Positions 1-9,800 are shown, numbered from the stretch's first letter. The stretch: 64,000 bases of DNA from an uncultured Bacteroidales bacterium (GCA_900320795.1 ONTQ01000010.1:1-64000), one strand, 5' to 3'. Translations and numbers: made by a program. Notes: generated from the letters alone by a model not told the origin.

Positions 1-77
1 ACAGTGCACGGGATATTCTTCCCGTCGGCACCGAAGACGGAAATCATTCCGACTTTCTTTCCAATTAAACCAGGCAT
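1..77 (-). CDS. rplC: 50S ribosomal protein L3, N-terminal fragment
   Basis: The reverse strand reads MPGLIGKKVGMISVFGADGK and then NIPCT before leaving the window. This is the conserved start of L3, a 23S rRNA-binding assembly protein that nucleates the large subunit. Only 25 codons are visible. In most bacteria rpsJ (S10) lies directly before rplC. Here the gene before it is a sugar nucleotidyltransferase homologue, and a promoter lies directly upstream, so rplC seems to open the ribosomal operon in this genome. Confidence 0.9.
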   Translation of the reverse strand, partial: MPGLIGKKVGMISVFGADGKNIPCT

Positions 78-113
78 TGGTGTTTGTTAATTAATTGTTT
101 ATTAATGCTTTAA

Positions 114-149
114 CCGTAAAAAATTACGGCCCGCACACATTTGCGGACC
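114..149 (-). promoter_or_regulatory. Attenuator-like leader of rplC
   Basis: On the reverse strand an 8-bp GC-rich hairpin (128-149, arms GGTCCGCA and TGTGCGGGCC with one G-U pair) is followed after four bases by six T, as in an intrinsic terminator. A second perfect hairpin, CCGTAA-TTTT-TTACGG (114-129), shares two bases with the first stem, so the two cannot fully form together. That arrangement fits attenuation or ribosomal-protein autoregulation. The function is inferred. Confidence 0.45.
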
Positions 150-150
150 G

Positions 151-183
151 CAAAGATACGGATAAATATTTGAATTTCCAAAA
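151..183 (-). promoter_or_regulatory. Promoter for rplC / ribosomal operon
   Basis: The reverse strand carries TTTTGG (178-183) and TATCTTTG (151-158) separated by 19-20 bp. This matches the Bacteroidetes primary sigma consensus TTG-N19-21-TAnnTTTG. Transcription would start near 145 and leave a leader of about 70 nt before rplC. Confidence 0.8.
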
Positions 184-227
184 GTTATCAACACACTTCT
201 TCACAAGGAAAAAGGGTTGCAGGCGGA

Positions 228-1001
228 CTAGATCCGGTCGATATCGGCCCAGCCGAAGCGCGCGGGGTAAAGCCAGGCGCGGGAAGTGCGTTCCATGACG
301 CCGTAGTCCAGGGAAACCTTGGGGCACTCGGCGTAAGCCTTCTCCAGCCACACGGGATCCGTGATGTGCTCCTGCCAACCGCGGAAGAGTTCCGTCACCT
401 CCGGAATGTAACGTTCCATCTCGGCGGCGATGGTGGACGCCTTCCAGACGAAAATACCGCTGTTCCAGAAAAACTCGCCGGTACGGACAAACACTTCGGC
501 CAGTTCCAGCGGCGGCTTCTCGGTAAAGGTTTTCACCTGCAGCGGGCCGGCCATCAGGTGGGCGTTGCGGCCTTCCTTCACCTGGATGTAGCCGAAATTC
601 ACATCCGGATTTTTGGGGACGATACCGAGGGTCATCAGGACGTCATTCTCCTCCACATAGCCGAAGGCCTCTTCCACCGTGTGGGCAAACAGGCTTTCGT
701 CGCGGATGACAAGGTCCCACGGCGTGGCCACGAGCACAGCCTCGGGATCCCGGGACAACAGCGTGTAAGCCGCATAAGCCATGCAGGGGGCCGTCTTGCG
801 GGCAAAGGGTTCCAGCAGGAGATTCTTTTCCGGGAGCATGGGAAGCACCCGGCGGGCCTCCTCGCCGAAACGGTCCAGGGTAACCACCAGGATATGGTCT
901 TCGGGAACCACCTCCCGGAAACGGTCGTACGTAACCTGCAGCTGTTTGGGTGAGCCGGTGCCGTCGGCCATAATGACACAATAGCGGTGAGATGTGCTCA
1001 T
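228..1001 (-). CDS. Degenerate mannose-1-phosphate guanylyltransferase homologue
   Basis: The central part matches ManC-type GDP-mannose pyrophosphorylases: LLEPFARKTAPCMAYAAY, an FTEKPPLELAEVF block, EFFWNSGIFVWK and SLDYGVME. At 257 aa it is about 100 residues shorter than usual. The N-terminal nucleotide-binding signature (GGxGxR...PLS...KPKQ) has shrunk to ADGTGSPKQ, so the glycine loop and catalytic Arg are missing. The PADH-type motif reads TPWDLVI. The protein ends at FGWADIDRI, just where the fold normally continues. The reading frame is intact, which suggests either a non-catalytic paralogue or recent decay. It lies 3 nt after yraN, at the end of the cdaA-mutS2-yraN run. Confidence 0.65.
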   Translation of the reverse strand: MSTSHRYCVIMADGTGSPKQLQVTYDRFREVVPEDHILVVTLDRFGEEARRVLPMLPEKNLLLEPFARKTAPCMAYAAYTLLSRDPEAVLVATPWDLVIRDESLFAHTVEEAFGYVEENDVLMTLGIVPKNPDVNFGYIQVKEGRNAHLMAGPLQVKTFTEKPPLELAEVFVRTGEFFWNSGIFVWKASTIAAEMERYIPEVTELFRGWQEHITDPVWLEKAYAECPKVSLDYGVMERTSRAWLYPARFGWADIDRI

Positions 1002-1004
1002 AGA

Positions 1005-1379
1005 CTAAACATACATAGGAATCCATGCCTGCGGGAAGTAACGGACCACCGTTTCCTTTCCGTCGAACAGGACTGTGACGATGTCAAAATAGACCTCCCT
1101 CCCGTCCAGATGATTTTTATTAAGGTATTGAAGGGCGGCGGCCGATATCCTTTTCTGCTTGACAATGTTCACCTGGTCTGTCACCGAGGTGGTGACCGGC
1201 GCCGTACGGGCCTTTACCTCCACGAAGTGAAGGCCGTCCGGCCCTTCGGACACGATATCCAGCTCCAGATGGCCAGATCGCCAATTCCGGTCCAGAATCT
1301 GATGCCCCCGCGAGAGCAGGAAGTCACAGGCCATCTGTTCGCCTGCCTCCCCTATCTTACTGGTTCTTTGAACGTTCAT
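1005..1379 (-). CDS. yraN: YraN/UPF0102 family putative nuclease
   Basis: This 124-aa protein has the UPF0102 layout: G(E/A)xGEQMACDFLLSRGHQIL near the N-terminus, then the restriction-endonuclease-like core HLELDIVSEG and FVEVKAR, where the Glu, Asp and ExK residues form the predicted metal site. The family has a nuclease-like fold and its role in DNA processing is only loosely defined. Length is typical. It follows mutS2 by 16 nt and is probably co-transcribed with it. Confidence 0.85.
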   Translation of the reverse strand: MNVQRTSKIGEAGEQMACDFLLSRGHQILDRNWRSGHLELDIVSEGPDGLHFVEVKARTAPVTTSVTDQVNIVKQKRISAAALQYLNKNHLDGREVYFDIVTVLFDGKETVVRYFPQAWIPMYV

Positions 1380-1395
1380 ATTCGGTTATTCGGTT

Positions 1396-3909
1396 TTAGT
1401 CAAATTTCACAACGGTAACTCCGGAGCCACCAAACTGGATGTGCTCGTCGGCCACCGATTGTACGCCGGGTACCGTGCGGACATACTTCTGGATTTCTTC
1501 CCGCAGGGCACCTGTTCCCTTACCATGCAAAATCCGCACCGAAGGCACACCCAACATGATGGCATCGTCAATATAACGCATCACAATCTCCAGGGCGTCG
1601 TTCACCCGCTCGCCCCGCACGTCCAGTTCCAGTTTGAAGTTGGACTTGCGTTCGCTCAGGGCAGAGTCAAACACCTGGCGGGGACGGGCGGCCGGGGCCT
1701 TCACCACCGCCTTGTATTCATTGGCAGTAATGCGTTCCACGCGGTCCAGGGGCAGTTTTGTGGTAATATTGCCCACAATCACCGATACGGCCTTGGTGCT
1801 CACGGTGGACACCTCGCCCACCATGCCGTTGTCCTTGATGCGTACTTTCTCGCCCACCTTGAGCGGGGCCGAGCGGAAAGCCGCCATCTTGCGTTCCTGT
1901 GCCTCTTCCTGCTCTATCTGCTGGAGCGTCTCTCCGGACGCCCGGCGGCGCTTGCGGGCCTTCTCCCGCTCCTTGCGTTCCCTGACGGTCTGCAGCTTTT
2001 TGTCGATATAGGCGTCCCGCTGGGCCCGGCTGTCGGCCAGGGCGCCCAGAAAGCCCTGCAGTTCGGCGCGGGCCTCCTGTGTCTCCTCCTTCCGCGCCTG
2101 CGATTCCTTGATGGTGCGGATGGTGTTCTCCACCTGCCTGTTGGCCCCGTGGATAATCTTTTCCGCCTCGGCCCGGGCTTCGTCCAGGATGCGGCGACGC
2201 ATCTCTTTGATGTCTTCCAGTTCTTTCTCGTAGCGGTCGGTCAGGCCTTCCAGAGTCCTGTCCGTCGCGCGAATCTTGGTCAGTTTCTCGTCCAGGGCCC
2301 GGCGGCTGCGGGCAATCTTGCGAAGGTTGCGCTCGATGCCCACGAACTGCTCCCCGGCGCGCTCCTCGGCGTCGTGCACAATCTTCTCGGGCATCCCCAT
2401 CTTCCGCGCCAGTTCGAAGGCAAACGACGAGCCGGGAAGGCCGATTTCCAATTGGAACAGCGGCGCCACGGTGGCCGCATCAAACTGCATGGCCCCGTTG
2501 ACGACGCCCGTATCGGCCGATGAGGCGTACAGCTTCAGATTGGTATAGTGCGTGGTGATGACCCCATAGGCCCCGCGGCTGTCCAGCTCGTGCAGGATGG
2601 CCTCTGCAATGGCCCCGCCGGCCGCCGGTTCCGTTCCGGAGCCGAATTCGTCGATGAGCACCAGTGTCCGGGCATCGGCCACGGAGAGCATGGCCTTCAT
2701 GTCGGAAAGGAAACTGCTGTAGGTGGAAAGGTCGTTTTCCAGGGACTGGTCGTCTCCGATAGAAACCATAATCCGGTCAAAAACAGGCAGTTCCGAGGTT
2801 TCAGAAGTAGGGATGAGCATACCCCACTGGAACATGTACTGCAACAGGCCCACCGTCTTCAGGCACACCGACTTGCCGCCCGCATTGGGACCGGAAATCA
2901 GGAGGATGCGCTTTTCCGGGGTGAGCGTAACCGTCAGTGGGACAATACTTTTCTTCTCCTTCCGGAGGCTCTTTTCCAGCAGCGGATGCCGCGCCTTCCT
3001 CAGGCTCAGCGAACCGTCCTCCGACAGCACCGGCATGCCGGCGATATAATCCAGCGACACCTGGGCCTTGGCCATATTGAAATCCAGTTCCCCCACAAAG
3101 GCGGCGCCGTCGATGAGTTCCGGCACGAAGGGACGCAGGAACTCGGCAAACTCGTACAGGATTTTGGAAATCTCGCGCGTCTCGGCAAAATGCAGTTCGG
3201 AAATCTCGTTCTGGAGGGCCACAATCTCGGCCGGCTCCATGAAAGTGGTTTTTCCCGTGGCACTTTCATCATATACGAAGCCCTGGAAAGCCCGCTTTTT
3301 GGCCGATGTCACCGGGATGAGCATCTTCCCGTCCCGGATGGCCACCGAAGCGTCGCTGTCCGCAAGCCCCTCCTGCTGCGCCTGCCGAAGGATGGCGTTC
3401 ATGCGCTTGGAAACATTGATTTCCTTTTCCTTGATGCTCCGGCGGATTTTATACAGCTCGTCCGAAGCGGTATCCTTGATTTCCCCATGGCGGTCCAGGA
3501 TGGCGTCGATGCGCCGGATCACCTCGGCCGGGGCCGATATGCCTGAAGCCAGGTGCTGGAGGTTGGGATAAATCCCCTCCTTCACCGTATGGAAGAAGTG
3601 CAGGGCTTTGCGGAGCGTATCCAGCAGCGTGCGCAACTTCCCGAGGGACAGGAGGTCGATGGAAGCGTTCTTGCCGATGGGTTCCAGGAAGCCGATGGCG
3701 TCGATATAACCGGCCGTCGGGAAATTTTCCTCAAACATGAGGATGAGGCGCATCTCGTCCGTAAGGAGGAGCCGGCGGTGAATCTCTCCGCCTTCCGTGC
3801 AGAATTCCTCCCCGGCCACCCGCTGGGCGGCATATTCGGTGGAACAGCGGCCTTCGACGGCCGCACGCACCTTGTCAAATCCCAATTTCGCTTCCAGCCT
3901 TCCGTCCAT
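1396..3909 (-). CDS. mutS2: MutS2 family ATPase/endonuclease with Smr domain
   Basis: At 837 aa this is a full-length MutS2. The MutS core and lever region occupy roughly residues 1-330. Walker A GPNAGGKS is at about 340-347, and Walker B (TLVLIDEFGSGTEP) near 430. A long charged coiled coil (about 520-660) follows, and the C-terminal Smr nuclease domain begins at LDVRGERV and contains VRILHGKGTGALRE. MutS2 proteins lack the mismatch-recognition domain and act in suppression of recombination or in rescue of collided ribosomes, depending on species. Its start codon directly abuts the cdaA stop codon, indicating translational coupling. Confidence 0.95.
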   Translation of the reverse strand: MDGRLEAKLGFDKVRAAVEGRCSTEYAAQRVAGEEFCTEGGEIHRRLLLTDEMRLILMFEENFPTAGYIDAIGFLEPIGKNASIDLLSLGKLRTLLDTLRKALHFFHTVKEGIYPNLQHLASGISAPAEVIRRIDAILDRHGEIKDTASDELYKIRRSIKEKEINVSKRMNAILRQAQQEGLADSDASVAIRDGKMLIPVTSAKKRAFQGFVYDESATGKTTFMEPAEIVALQNEISELHFAETREISKILYEFAEFLRPFVPELIDGAAFVGELDFNMAKAQVSLDYIAGMPVLSEDGSLSLRKARHPLLEKSLRKEKKSIVPLTVTLTPEKRILLISGPNAGGKSVCLKTVGLLQYMFQWGMLIPTSETSELPVFDRIMVSIGDDQSLENDLSTYSSFLSDMKAMLSVADARTLVLIDEFGSGTEPAAGGAIAEAILHELDSRGAYGVITTHYTNLKLYASSADTGVVNGAMQFDAATVAPLFQLEIGLPGSSFAFELARKMGMPEKIVHDAEERAGEQFVGIERNLRKIARSRRALDEKLTKIRATDRTLEGLTDRYEKELEDIKEMRRRILDEARAEAEKIIHGANRQVENTIRTIKESQARKEETQEARAELQGFLGALADSRAQRDAYIDKKLQTVRERKEREKARKRRRASGETLQQIEQEEAQERKMAAFRSAPLKVGEKVRIKDNGMVGEVSTVSTKAVSVIVGNITTKLPLDRVERITANEYKAVVKAPAARPRQVFDSALSERKSNFKLELDVRGERVNDALEIVMRYIDDAIMLGVPSVRILHGKGTGALREEIQKYVRTVPGVQSVADEHIQFGGSGVTVVKFD

Positions 3910-4731
3910 CTATCCTTTTTCCTCCTTTTGCATCACGGAATTCAGGATTTTCCTGAGTTCCGGCATATCTTGAACGGTATGGATTTCTCCGCCCCGGACA
4001 AAACTCACGTTGCCCGTCTCTTCGGACACCACCAGGATGTCGGCGTCGGTGTCTTCACTGAGGCCGATGGCGGCACGGTGCCGCATCCCGTAGTGGGCCG
4101 GGATATCCGTGCGGTTGGTCATGGGGAGTTGGCAACGGGCGGCGGCGATATGGTCTCCCACGATAATCATGGCGCCGTCGTGCAGGGGGGAGTTCTTGAA
4201 GAAGATGTTCATGATGAGCCGGCGGTTGATATCGGCCTCGAAACGGTCTCCCGTGGCGATGTACTCGTCCATGGAATTCTTGTGCTGCAGCACGATGAGG
4301 GCGCCGGTCTTTTCGGCCGACATGGCGCGGACGGCTTCTCCGAGTTCTTCCACGCTCTGGCTGCCCATCTTCTCTTCCTTAATGCCCAGCAGGCGGTTGA
4401 AAATCTGTCCGCTCCGGCGCGAAATGCCCGACTGGACGGCCAGGCGGTTCAGCAGATGGCGGATTTCCGGCTGGAACAGGATGATGATGGCCAGGACGCC
4501 CACGTCCAGGAGGGTGTTCAGCAGCACCGTCATCATGCGCATGTTCAGGGCGCTCACCACGGCCTGGAGAATGAGGATGAACACCAGGACCAGGACAATG
4601 TTCAGGACCGTGCTGTCTCCCCGGATGCCCCGGATGAGGAAAAAGATGAGCGCGGCCACCATGAGGATGTCCAGCAGGTCTGCCCAGCCGAAACTCAAAA
4701 AACCGAATATGCCCGTTGTCTCCAGTAGCAT
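3910..4731 (-). CDS. cdaA: Diadenylate cyclase CdaA (DacA), membrane-bound
   Basis: CdaA makes cyclic di-AMP from two ATP at the inner membrane. Three N-terminal hydrophobic segments (about residues 17-35, 41-62 and 74-87) precede the DAC domain, which has the catalytic DGA at 185-187 and RHR at 217-219. I chose the ATG at 4731. An in-frame TTG nine bases upstream lies inside the -7 promoter box and is unlikely to be used. The -7 box ends 6 nt before this ATG, so the mRNA may be leaderless. The usual partner CdaR is not adjacent. mutS2 follows immediately. Confidence 0.93.
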   Translation of the reverse strand: MLLETTGIFGFLSFGWADLLDILMVAALIFFLIRGIRGDSTVLNIVLVLVFILILQAVVSALNMRMMTVLLNTLLDVGVLAIIILFQPEIRHLLNRLAVQSGISRRSGQIFNRLLGIKEEKMGSQSVEELGEAVRAMSAEKTGALIVLQHKNSMDEYIATGDRFEADINRRLIMNIFFKNSPLHDGAMIIVGDHIAAARCQLPMTNRTDIPAHYGMRHRAAIGLSEDTDADILVVSEETGNVSFVRGGEIHTVQDMPELRKILNSVMQKEEKG

Positions 4732-4737
4732 AGTCTG

Positions 4738-4745
4738 CAAATATA
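4738..4745 (-). promoter_or_regulatory. -7 element of the cdaA promoter
   Basis: TATATTTG on the reverse strand matches TAnnTTTG and ends 6 nt before the cdaA ATG. No TTG lies at the expected -33 position. Confidence 0.6.
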
Positions 4746-4757
4746 AGAATTATTCTT
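4745..4757. promoter_or_regulatory. Palindrome AAGAAT-T-ATTCTT between cdaA and thrA
   Basis: A 6-1-6 perfect inverted repeat lies between the two divergent -7 boxes, abutting that of cdaA. The core AGAATWATTCT recurs upstream of nrdD (41602-41616). The spacing is like Fur/PerR-type operators. No regulator can be assigned from this window. Confidence 0.4.
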
Positions 4758-4773
4758 GTACTTAAAAAAATGT

Positions 4774-4781
4774 TATCTTTG
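4774..4781 (+). promoter_or_regulatory. -7 element of the thrA promoter
   Basis: TATCTTTG matches TAnnTTTG. A TTG lies only 15 bp upstream, so the -33 element is poor. The leader to the thrA ATG is short, with 19 nt between box and start. Confidence 0.6.
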
Positions 4782-4800
4782 TAGGGTAAAGGTTTTGCCT

Positions 4801-6867
4801 ATGGTCAGCGTACTTAAATTCGGAGGTTCTTCGGTGGCATCGGCCACCAATATGTCACGCGTGCTGGATATTGTGGAGAAGGAGGCGGCAAAGGGAAAGG
4901 TGGTGCTGGTGAGCAGTGCCATCAGCGGATGCACGGACGCCCTCCTGAAGGGGGATGAAGAGGCCCTGGCCGATATGGAAACCCGCCACCGGGACATCGT
5001 GACACGCCTTTTCACGGGCGTGGAACGGAAACAGGTGCAGGAGAAGGCGGATGCCCTCTTCTCAGACCTGCGGAAGGCCCCGCGGGAAGAGCAGGTGACC
5101 TACGGCGAAATCCTTTCCACCACCATCCTGTGCGCCAAACTCCAGGCCGAGGGCATCCGCGCCGCCTGGCTGGATTCCCGCGAACTGGTGGTGAAAGGAG
5201 ACGAAGCGGAAACCTTCAAAAGAATCAAACTGGCCCTTGAAGGCATTGAGGCCCATGTTTATGTGGCACCCGGCTTTATCTGCCGGAACCGGGAAGGGAA
5301 AGTCGATACCCTGGGCAGGGGCGGGTCGGACTACACCGCAGCGCTGTACGCCGCCGCCTTGGGGGCCGGAAGCCTCCAGATCTGGACCGACGTGCCCGGC
5401 ATCATGACGGCCAACCCCAGGCAGGTGAGTGCCGCCCGCACCATTCCCCGGATGTCCTACGGGGCCGCCCTGGACATGGCTTCACACGGCGCCAAGGTGC
5501 TGTATGCCCCTACGGTGGCACCGGCCATGGCCGCCGGCATCGACATCGAAATCCGCAACACCTTCGCCCCGGAAGGCAAATACACGGTCATCGGGGCCGA
5601 TAAAGACCCCGCCCGCTGGATTGGCGTAGCCTCCGAAGGCGGGCATATCCGCATCGTCGGGGCCCAGTCGGCCGGAGAGGCCGAGCCTGGCAACGGCCGG
5701 GCATCGGCCCTGAAAGCCCTGACGGAAGCGGGGATTGCCGCACTGGACATCCGGGCCGATGGGGCCAGCCTGGACGTAGAAGTGCGCGAAGCCGTGCTGG
5801 AACAGGCCCTGCGCGCCCTTCACCGGGCCTTTTTCCAGGAACTCCCCGTAGAGGAAATCAACCTTTTCATCGCCGGTGACGGCGCCGTGGCCGGGGCCCT
5901 CCTGGGCATGCTGCGGCAGACGGCCGGCACGGTGAAGGAACGCACGGGAAAACTGCTCCGCGTGGTGGGAAGGGCCAACAGCCGGAAGTGGGGCATCGAC
6001 CTCGGAGGCCGGCCGCAACTTTCAGAGAGCGGAGACTACATTGCCGCCATCCTGAAATCGGCCCCGAAAGGCTCTCTCTTTGTGGATGTCACCGACAGTG
6101 AAACGCTATATAAACGGTATGTGGAACTGCTGGAAGCGGGAATCGGCATCGTTTCCAGCAACCGCCGCTCCATTGCCGTTCCCTATCCGGAATATGCGGC
6201 CATGCAGGCCGCCGCGCGCGAAAACGGCGTTCCGCTTCGTTACGAAACCACCGTGGGCGCCGCCCTGCCCATGCTGGAATCCATTGCCAGAGGTGCCAAC
6301 AGTTGCAACGAAATCCTGTCCATCGAGGCCGTGGTGTCCTGCACGCTGAACCAGATTCTGGGCGATTATCGGCCCGGCGGAGAAAGTTTTGCCTCGCTGG
6401 TGAGGAAAGCCCAGGCGGCCGGCCTCACCGAGCCGGATCCCCGGCTGGACCTGAGCGGCCGGGACGCCCTGCGCAAACTTCTCATCCTGGCCCGGGAAGC
6501 CGGAGTGCAGCTGGAAGAGGGCGACGTGGAGATCACGCCGGTCGTTCCGCTCGCCGATGGCTCCGTGGAAGATTTCTATACGGCGCTGGAAGCACAGGAG
6601 GAAGCTCTTTCCCGCGCGGCCCGCGACGCCGAACTTCAAGGTTTCCGCCGTCGCTTCGTGGCATCGCTGGAAAAGACCCCCGGCGGATACAAGGCCGGCA
6701 TCGGCATCCGCAACGTGCCGCCGGGACATCCCGCCTACCACCTCCGGGGCACGGAAAACGCCATCATCGTCCGCAGTGCCTTCCACCCTTATCCCCTGGT
6801 GATTCAGGGCCCCGGCGAAGGCGCCCGCGAAGCCGCTTCCAGCATCCTTAACGACCTTTTGCGCTAA
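4801..6867 (+). CDS. thrA: Bifunctional aspartokinase / homoserine dehydrogenase
   Basis: The N-terminal half is aspartokinase: VLKFGGSSVA at the start, then GRGGSDYTA and the nucleotide-binding TDVPGIMTANPR. The C-terminal half is homoserine dehydrogenase: GDGAVAGALL for NAD(P), then VSSNRRSIAVP, a GAALP motif and DPRLDLSGRDALRKLLILARE. It phosphorylates aspartate and reduces aspartate semialdehyde, feeding threonine/methionine and, through Asd, lysine/DAP. At 689 aa it is clearly shorter than typical ThrA (about 810). The loss falls in the ACT linker (about residues 285-360), where only one ACT-like segment remains, so feedback control may differ. I chose the ATG before VSVLKFGG. An upstream in-frame ATG lies before the promoter box. 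A rhamnosidase gene follows by 9 nt. Confidence 0.93.
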   Translation: MVSVLKFGGSSVASATNMSRVLDIVEKEAAKGKVVLVSSAISGCTDALLKGDEEALADMETRHRDIVTRLFTGVERKQVQEKADALFSDLRKAPREEQVTYGEILSTTILCAKLQAEGIRAAWLDSRELVVKGDEAETFKRIKLALEGIEAHVYVAPGFICRNREGKVDTLGRGGSDYTAALYAAALGAGSLQIWTDVPGIMTANPRQVSAARTIPRMSYGAALDMASHGAKVLYAPTVAPAMAAGIDIEIRNTFAPEGKYTVIGADKDPARWIGVASEGGHIRIVGAQSAGEAEPGNGRASALKALTEAGIAALDIRADGASLDVEVREAVLEQALRALHRAFFQELPVEEINLFIAGDGAVAGALLGMLRQTAGTVKERTGKLLRVVGRANSRKWGIDLGGRPQLSESGDYIAAILKSAPKGSLFVDVTDSETLYKRYVELLEAGIGIVSSNRRSIAVPYPEYAAMQAAARENGVPLRYETTVGAALPMLESIARGANSCNEILSIEAVVSCTLNQILGDYRPGGESFASLVRKAQAAGLTEPDPRLDLSGRDALRKLLILAREAGVQLEEGDVEITPVVPLADGSVEDFYTALEAQEEALSRAARDAELQGFRRRFVASLEKTPGGYKAGIGIRNVPPGHPAYHLRGTENAIIVRSAFHPYPLVIQGPGEGAREAASSILNDLLR

Positions 6868-6876
6868 CCCCATAAT

Positions 6877-9800
6877 ATGAAAAGACTCCTCCTTTCCACG
6901 CTGGGCATCCTGACCGCTTTTGGTCTGCAGGCCCAAACCGCTCATATCCAGGCCGATAAAGCCGTGCTGGACGCCCCCTTCGGCCCACAGGACGAGCAAA
7001 ATTTCGCCGCACCGCCCAAAGATTTCTGGCCGGAAACCTGGTTCCACTTCATCGGCGACAATGTGTCCCGCGAAGGCATGGACGCCGACCTGGAAGCCAT
7101 CGCCGCCGCCAAAATCGCCGGCATCCAGTGGTTCCACGGCGCTTTCGGGGGCCGGTGGCCGCAGGTGGAGGAGCCCATCATCCCGCTCTCCGAAGACTGG
7201 GACCGGATGGTGGCCTACCTGGGAGAGAAGGCCCGCAGCCTGAACCTGAGGCTCACCATCCAGACCTGCCCCGGCTGGGCCATGGCCGGCGGTCCCTGGG
7301 TACAGCCCCAAGATGCCATGCGGGACCTCATCTGGAGCCGCACGGACGTGAAGGGCGGCGCCACGGACATCGTCCTTCCCAAGGGCCGGCCTTCGGAGGA
7401 AGACTGGCGGGACTACCGCGACATCTGCGTGCTGGCCTTCCCCACGCCGGAGGGCGACACGGGCGCACCCCTGCAACTGAAAGAAATCAAGGCCGATGCC
7501 GCCTGGACCGCCCTCCTGAAAGGAGAGAAGGGCGTTTCGGAGCCGGCACCCGGCACCCATATCGTCTCCTTCCGGGCCGACGCCCCGCTCCGCTCCCTGG
7601 AAATGCCCGCCGTACAGGAACTCAGCCACGCGTTCTGCAATACTCCGGGCGTCACCATCGACCTCCAGGCCTTCTGCAAGGACGGCGTGCAGCGGGAAGC
7701 GGCCCACGTGGAACTTCCCATGTCCAGTTGGCAGGACAATGAGCCCTTCGTCCTCGCGCTCACGGAGATTCCCGATGCCCTGGAGTACCGGCTTACGCTC
7801 AGCAACGAGCACCCCATGAACCTGTCCTGGCTCCGCTTCTATTCGGCCTCCCGCCACAACGACTGGCGCGCCGCCGCCGGCCGCACCCTGCGGGGCCGCG
7901 AGAAATACCAGGAAACGGCCCTCCAGGCTCCTGAGAGTTATGTGGACACAGGCCGCATCCTGGACCTCACCCACCTCATGGACCCGGACGGGAGGCTGCG
8001 CTGGACCGCCCCGGAAGGCCAGTGGACCATCCTTCGCTACGGCCACGTGAACATCGGCTACAAGAACGGCCCCGCCCCGGCCAATGCCACGGGCTGGGAG
8101 TGCAACAAACTGGATCCGAGGGGCGCCCGGGTTCAATTCACCAACTATGTAGGCCGCCTCGCCGACGGTCCGCTCCAAGGAAAGGCCGACGGCATGCTCA
8201 TGGACAGCTGGGAGTGCCGCAACCAGAACTGGACCGGCGAAATGGAGGCCGAATTCCGGTCCCGCGCGGGCTACGGCCTCCGGCAGTGGCTTCCCGCCCT
8301 CTCCGGCTATGTGCTGGACAGCCCGTCGGCCACGGCGCAGTTCCTCGGAGACTGGCGCCGGGTGAAAACCGCTCTCTACAACCAAAACTTCTTCGGCGAG
8401 ATGGTGCGCCTGGCGCACGGGAAAGGCCTGGACGTACAGTATGAAACCGCCGGCGGAGACATCGTGGCCATGGACTACATGGAATATTACAAGTATACCG
8501 ATGTCCCCATGACCGAATTCTGGCATCCCCTCTCCGAGGGGTATGTAGGGGACCTTAACTTCAAGCCCGTCAAGCCCACGGCATCGGCCGCCCACCTTTA
8601 CGGCAAGCGCCGGGTGGCGGCGGAGAGTTTCACTTCCTTCGACCTTTCCTGGGACGAACACTGGGAGATGCTCAAGGAAGTGGCCAACCTGAACATGACT
8701 GAAGGCGTGACACACAATGTGTTCCACACCTACACGCACAATCCGCAGGTGGGATTCCTGCCGCCGGGAACCAGTTTCGGAAGCAGAATCGGCACGCCTT
8801 TCCTCCGGGGACAGACCTGGTGGAAATACATGCCGCATTTCACGCAGTACCTTTCCCGCACCTCGTATCTCCTGGAGCGCGGCCTCCCCGTGGTGGATGT
8901 GCTTTGGTACACGGGCGACGAGGTGGGTTACCAGAAGCCCGACCAGCGGTTCCCCTTCCCGAAGGGCTACAAATACGACTACTGCAATCCCGACGCCCTG
9001 TTTGGCCACCTCCGCGTGAAAGACGGGAAACTCACCACGGAAGACGGCATCTCCTACGGGCTGCTCTGGATTCCGGAAAATGAACGCCTGCGTCCGGAAA
9101 CCGTAGAAAAAGTGCACGAATTCATCGCTGCGGGCGTCAAAGTGCTGATGGGTCCCACCGTCACTACGGGCAGCCTGAAGGCTTTCGGCCTGGAGCCCAA
9201 CCTCCTCTGTGAGGAAGACATTCTCTGGGCCCACCGCAAGGCCGACGGGGCCGAATGGTACTACATCACCGCCCCTACGGGCAAGGATTTCCACGGCACG
9301 GTGAAACTGCGCGCAAAAGGGAAAGCCGAAATCTGGGATGCCGTAAGCGGTACGGTGGCCGGGCTGGAGAGCACGCAGGAAGGTGATTATCAACTTGTTC
9401 ACCTGGACCTGGAGCGCGCCGGGAACTGCTTTGTGGTGTTCCGGCCGGAAAGCACAAAGGCTCCCGTACAGGCCCTCCCCACCACGAAGGAGAAGCCGCT
9501 GAACACCTGGACCCTTACCTTCCCTGAAGGCTGGGGCGCACCTGAAAAACCATTGAAAATCAAGGCCCTGAAGCCCTGGAAAGACCTTCCGCTCGGGGAA
9601 GAAGGCAAGGCCTTCTCCGGCACTGCGGTCTATGAAACCACCTTCACCCTTCCCAGGGCCGGGGAGTTCATCCTGGACCTGGGCCGGGTAGATATGATTG
9701 CCGATATCTCCCTGAACGGCACTCCTCAGGGCGTGCTGTGGGCCAGTCCCTACAAACTCACCCTCCGGGGAAAAGCCGGCCGAAACACCCTCCGCATCGC

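Noticed and set aside
6106..9402. Very long open frame antisense to thrA and the GH106 gene
   Set aside because: It mirrors high-GC codon bias of the sense genes, is Arg/Gly/His/Val-rich with no recognisable domain, and lies wholly opposite two clear genes.
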